Assembly: GCA_947492995.1 (NCBI GenBank)
Contig: CANLOU010000001.1
Span: 1,301,326-1,365,325, forward strand
DNA: 64,000 nt
Source of the DNA: an uncultured Litoreibacter sp.
GTDB lineage: Bacteria > Pseudomonadota > Alphaproteobacteria > Rhodobacterales > Rhodobacteraceae
Direction of reading: 5' to 3'
The translations under genes and the position numbers were made by a program. Every line of letters begins with the position of its first letter. Within the stretch, counting starts at the first letter, position 1. The notes under the pieces were generated by a model that saw only the letters and a list, made by a program, of their open reading frames with translations, did no database searches and was not told the origin of the DNA. Shown here one piece after another: positions 62,706 through 64,000 of the stretch.

Positions 62706-63488
62706 ATGATGCCTATCACCGGAACCACCCAAATTTTCCCGATTATCGGCAGCCCGGTATCGGGTGTGTTTTCCCCATCCGCGTTCAACTTGTTGTTTCA
62801 GGAGACAGGGTTAGACATGGCCATGGTGCCGATGGACATCCCCGTCTCAAATCTCAGCACGTTTTGGGATCTTTTGCGCAGGAGCACAAACATGGTCGGC
62901 TGCTCAGTTACCTATCCGCACAAGCAATCAGCTTTTGCAGTGATGGATGACTGCACGCCGCGCGCGGCGCGGCTTGGTGCCGTGAACACCGTGCGCTGCG
63001 AAAACGGGCGGTTGATCGGCGATGCGACGGACGGTCTGGCGATGTGCGCGGCGATTGATGCAACGGGGATTCCGATCAAAGGCGCCGTGGCGCATATCCT
63101 TGGGGCCGGTGGAGGTGCGGGAGTCGCCATCGTCGATGCGCTGTGTGAAAGGGGGATTTCCGAGCTAATCTTAGATGAAACAGATGACATACGGGCCCAA
63201 GCCGTCAAAGACCTGCTGGCGCAGTTTTGGCCTGATGTGACTGTCAGTGAGGTTCCAAAACAGGCATCCATCTTCATCAACGCGACGACGTTGGGGAAGT
63301 CTCACGCTGATGCGCTGCCATTTCGCGAAGAAGATATCAAATCTGCGGCGCTGGTGTGTGATGTCGTTACCCGTGAGATCCCAACGCGACTTTGTGAAAC
63401 CGCGACAACATGCGACGTCCCAACGGTGTCCGGCCATCAGATGGGACAGGGCCAGCTCGACGTGCAGTTGGCGTTTCTTTTGGGGTGA
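62706..63488 (+). CDS. Shikimate dehydrogenase-like (AroE family) protein
   Basis: 260 residues from ATG at 62706 (GAAAG upstream; an earlier ATG at 62646 lies in the control region). IIGSPVSGVFSPSAFN, NMVGCSVTYPHKQSAF (catalytic Lys), LGAVNTVRCENGRLIGDATD (Asn, Asp), ILGAGGGAGVAIVDAL (NADP site). Different from the housekeeping AroE in some positions, so a quinate/shikimate or other hydroxy-ring catabolic dehydrogenase is likely, perhaps acting on a compound imported by the neighbouring ABC system. Confidence 0.85.
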   Translation: MMPITGTTQIFPIIGSPVSGVFSPSAFNLLFQETGLDMAMVPMDIPVSNLSTFWDLLRRSTNMVGCSVTYPHKQSAFAVMDDCTPRAARLGAVNTVRCENGRLIGDATDGLAMCAAIDATGIPIKGAVAHILGAGGGAGVAIVDALCERGISELILDETDDIRAQAVKDLLAQFWPDVTVSEVPKQASIFINATTLGKSHADALPFREEDIKSAALVCDVVTREIPTRLCETATTCDVPTVSGHQMGQGQLDVQLAFLLG

Positions 63489-63919
63489 ATGCGGCTCGAA
63501 AAGCCAATCTAGGACCGCGCTCAACCACTGAGAGGCCGCTCGTATGCGCCTTTTGGGATGTGTCAGGTCAAATCAGGCTACGCGATATCCCGCCTCTGCC
63601 TTCCGCCACTGATGATGGATTGCATAGCTTGTCCAGGACATGTGAGTTTCTGCTCCGCGCTGCGAAAGGTCAATTTGATACCTGGCGCGGTTGACCCGTT
63701 TGAAAGGCTGCTTTGGTGGATAGTGCCGCGCCGCCATACCGTCATCGCCGCGGAAACGAACAAATGCTACGTGAGCAATAGCCGCACGTGCACAAGTCCG
63801 CTTGGTCCGCCAAGCAGACCTTAACGAACTGCGTTGTGAACATCTGTTTTGTGATCTGGCACGGCCCGCGGTTTCAAGGCGCGCTTTCGCGTAGTTCAGT
63901 GGCTTTCATTATCGGCCCT
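63489..63919. other. Intergenic region without a supported gene
   Basis: 431 bp. Open frames here are short and lack ribosome-binding sites; one (63558-63824) has Cys-rich, low-quality composition. No hairpin terminator stands out. It might hold remnants of a degraded gene. Confidence 0.4.
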
Positions 63920-64000
63920 TTAGTCCGGCACCGCCCTCTCCAACTTGTCCAACAACTTCTCCCCCATCCTGATGTGCTTTTCGATGTCTGCGCGCTCATC
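63920..64000 (-). CDS. C-terminal end of an unidentified gene
   Basis: The open frame entering from the right edge reads DERADIEKHIRMGEKLLDKL and ends ERAVPD at TAA 63920-63922. Charged and helical, possibly a coiled-coil tail. 26 codons are not enough to identify it. Confidence 0.5.
   Translation of the reverse strand, partial: DERADIEKHIRMGEKLLDKLERAVPD

Noticed and set aside
63558..63824. 88-codon frame near the right edge
   Set aside because: No start signals, Cys/Arg-rich composition and no similarity that I can see.

Overview
The window is high-GC DNA of a Rhodobacterales (Roseobacter-group) alphaproteobacterium. The affiliation is inferred from gene content and order: pheS and pheT split by other genes, a tiny lipoprotein gene fused head-to-tail to argH and divergent from a TlpA-type thioredoxin gene, an iron-sulfur cryptochrome/photolyase, RTX repeat proteins, and GC-rich intergenic repeats carrying the element GGATATTT. 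About 46.7 kb and the last 5 kb are chromosomal. The 12 kb between them (about 46.8-59.0 kb) has visibly lower GC and is a mobile, rearranged island.

Layout. 1-9.6 kb: end of pheS, a sulfotransferase-like gene, pheT, two RTX proteins, YtoQ-like protein, GMC oxidoreductase, GST, mscL. 9.7-16.3 kb: MarR gene with an inverted-repeat operator, Lrp regulator convergent with azlCD, then a molybdenum-cofactor run (fdhD, mobA, mobB and a fusion of an RNase H-fold-like domain to MoeA). 16.5-29.5 kb: greA, lipoprotein-argH, TlpA-like protein, gltX, a PAS sensor whose phospho-acceptor His is Gln, an esterase, nadE, an 18-repeat MORN protein, FeS photolyase, SDR. 29.7-41.8 kb: a leucine leader peptide in front of leuA, rlmJ, the rod-shape operon mreBCD-mrdA-rodA, a hydroxyacid dehydrogenase, SseB-like and UDG-like genes, and an ArsR-permease pair. 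42.1-46.7 kb: capsule export kpsT/kpsE-like genes, kdsA, and a flavoprotein.

The island starts in the 3' end of an intact tRNA-Gln(UUG) gene. It holds three copies of a 76-bp attachment-like core: one direct at the tRNA, one inverted at 49.3 kb, one direct at 57.35 kb. The inverted copy sits in a hub. One side of the hub is a 313-bp inverted repeat of the left end, enclosing a phage-type SF3 helicase and an HNH nuclease. The other side is a perfect 334-bp inverted repeat of the right junction, enclosing about 7.4 kb of cargo. The cargo is three lipoproteins, a UDG-like protein, a tyrosine recombinase with three tiny partner genes, and a divergent pair of HNH nucleases, one with a DUF262/ParB-like N-terminus, that looks like an anti-phage module. 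A second, truncated HNH/helicase module lies beyond the third core, followed by a solitary controller-like HTH regulator. The architecture predicts two invertible segments and one excisable segment.

The right edge of the island has damaged the chromosome. A tiny fragment of an endonuclease/exonuclease/phosphatase gene abuts a FAD-oxidoreductase gene that is cut after about 40 codons and was the last gene of an ABC-transporter operon (59.3-61.9 kb). That operon is preceded by a GntR regulator and a divergent AroE-like dehydrogenase, which together look like an uptake/catabolism locus. A fragment of another gene runs off the right edge.
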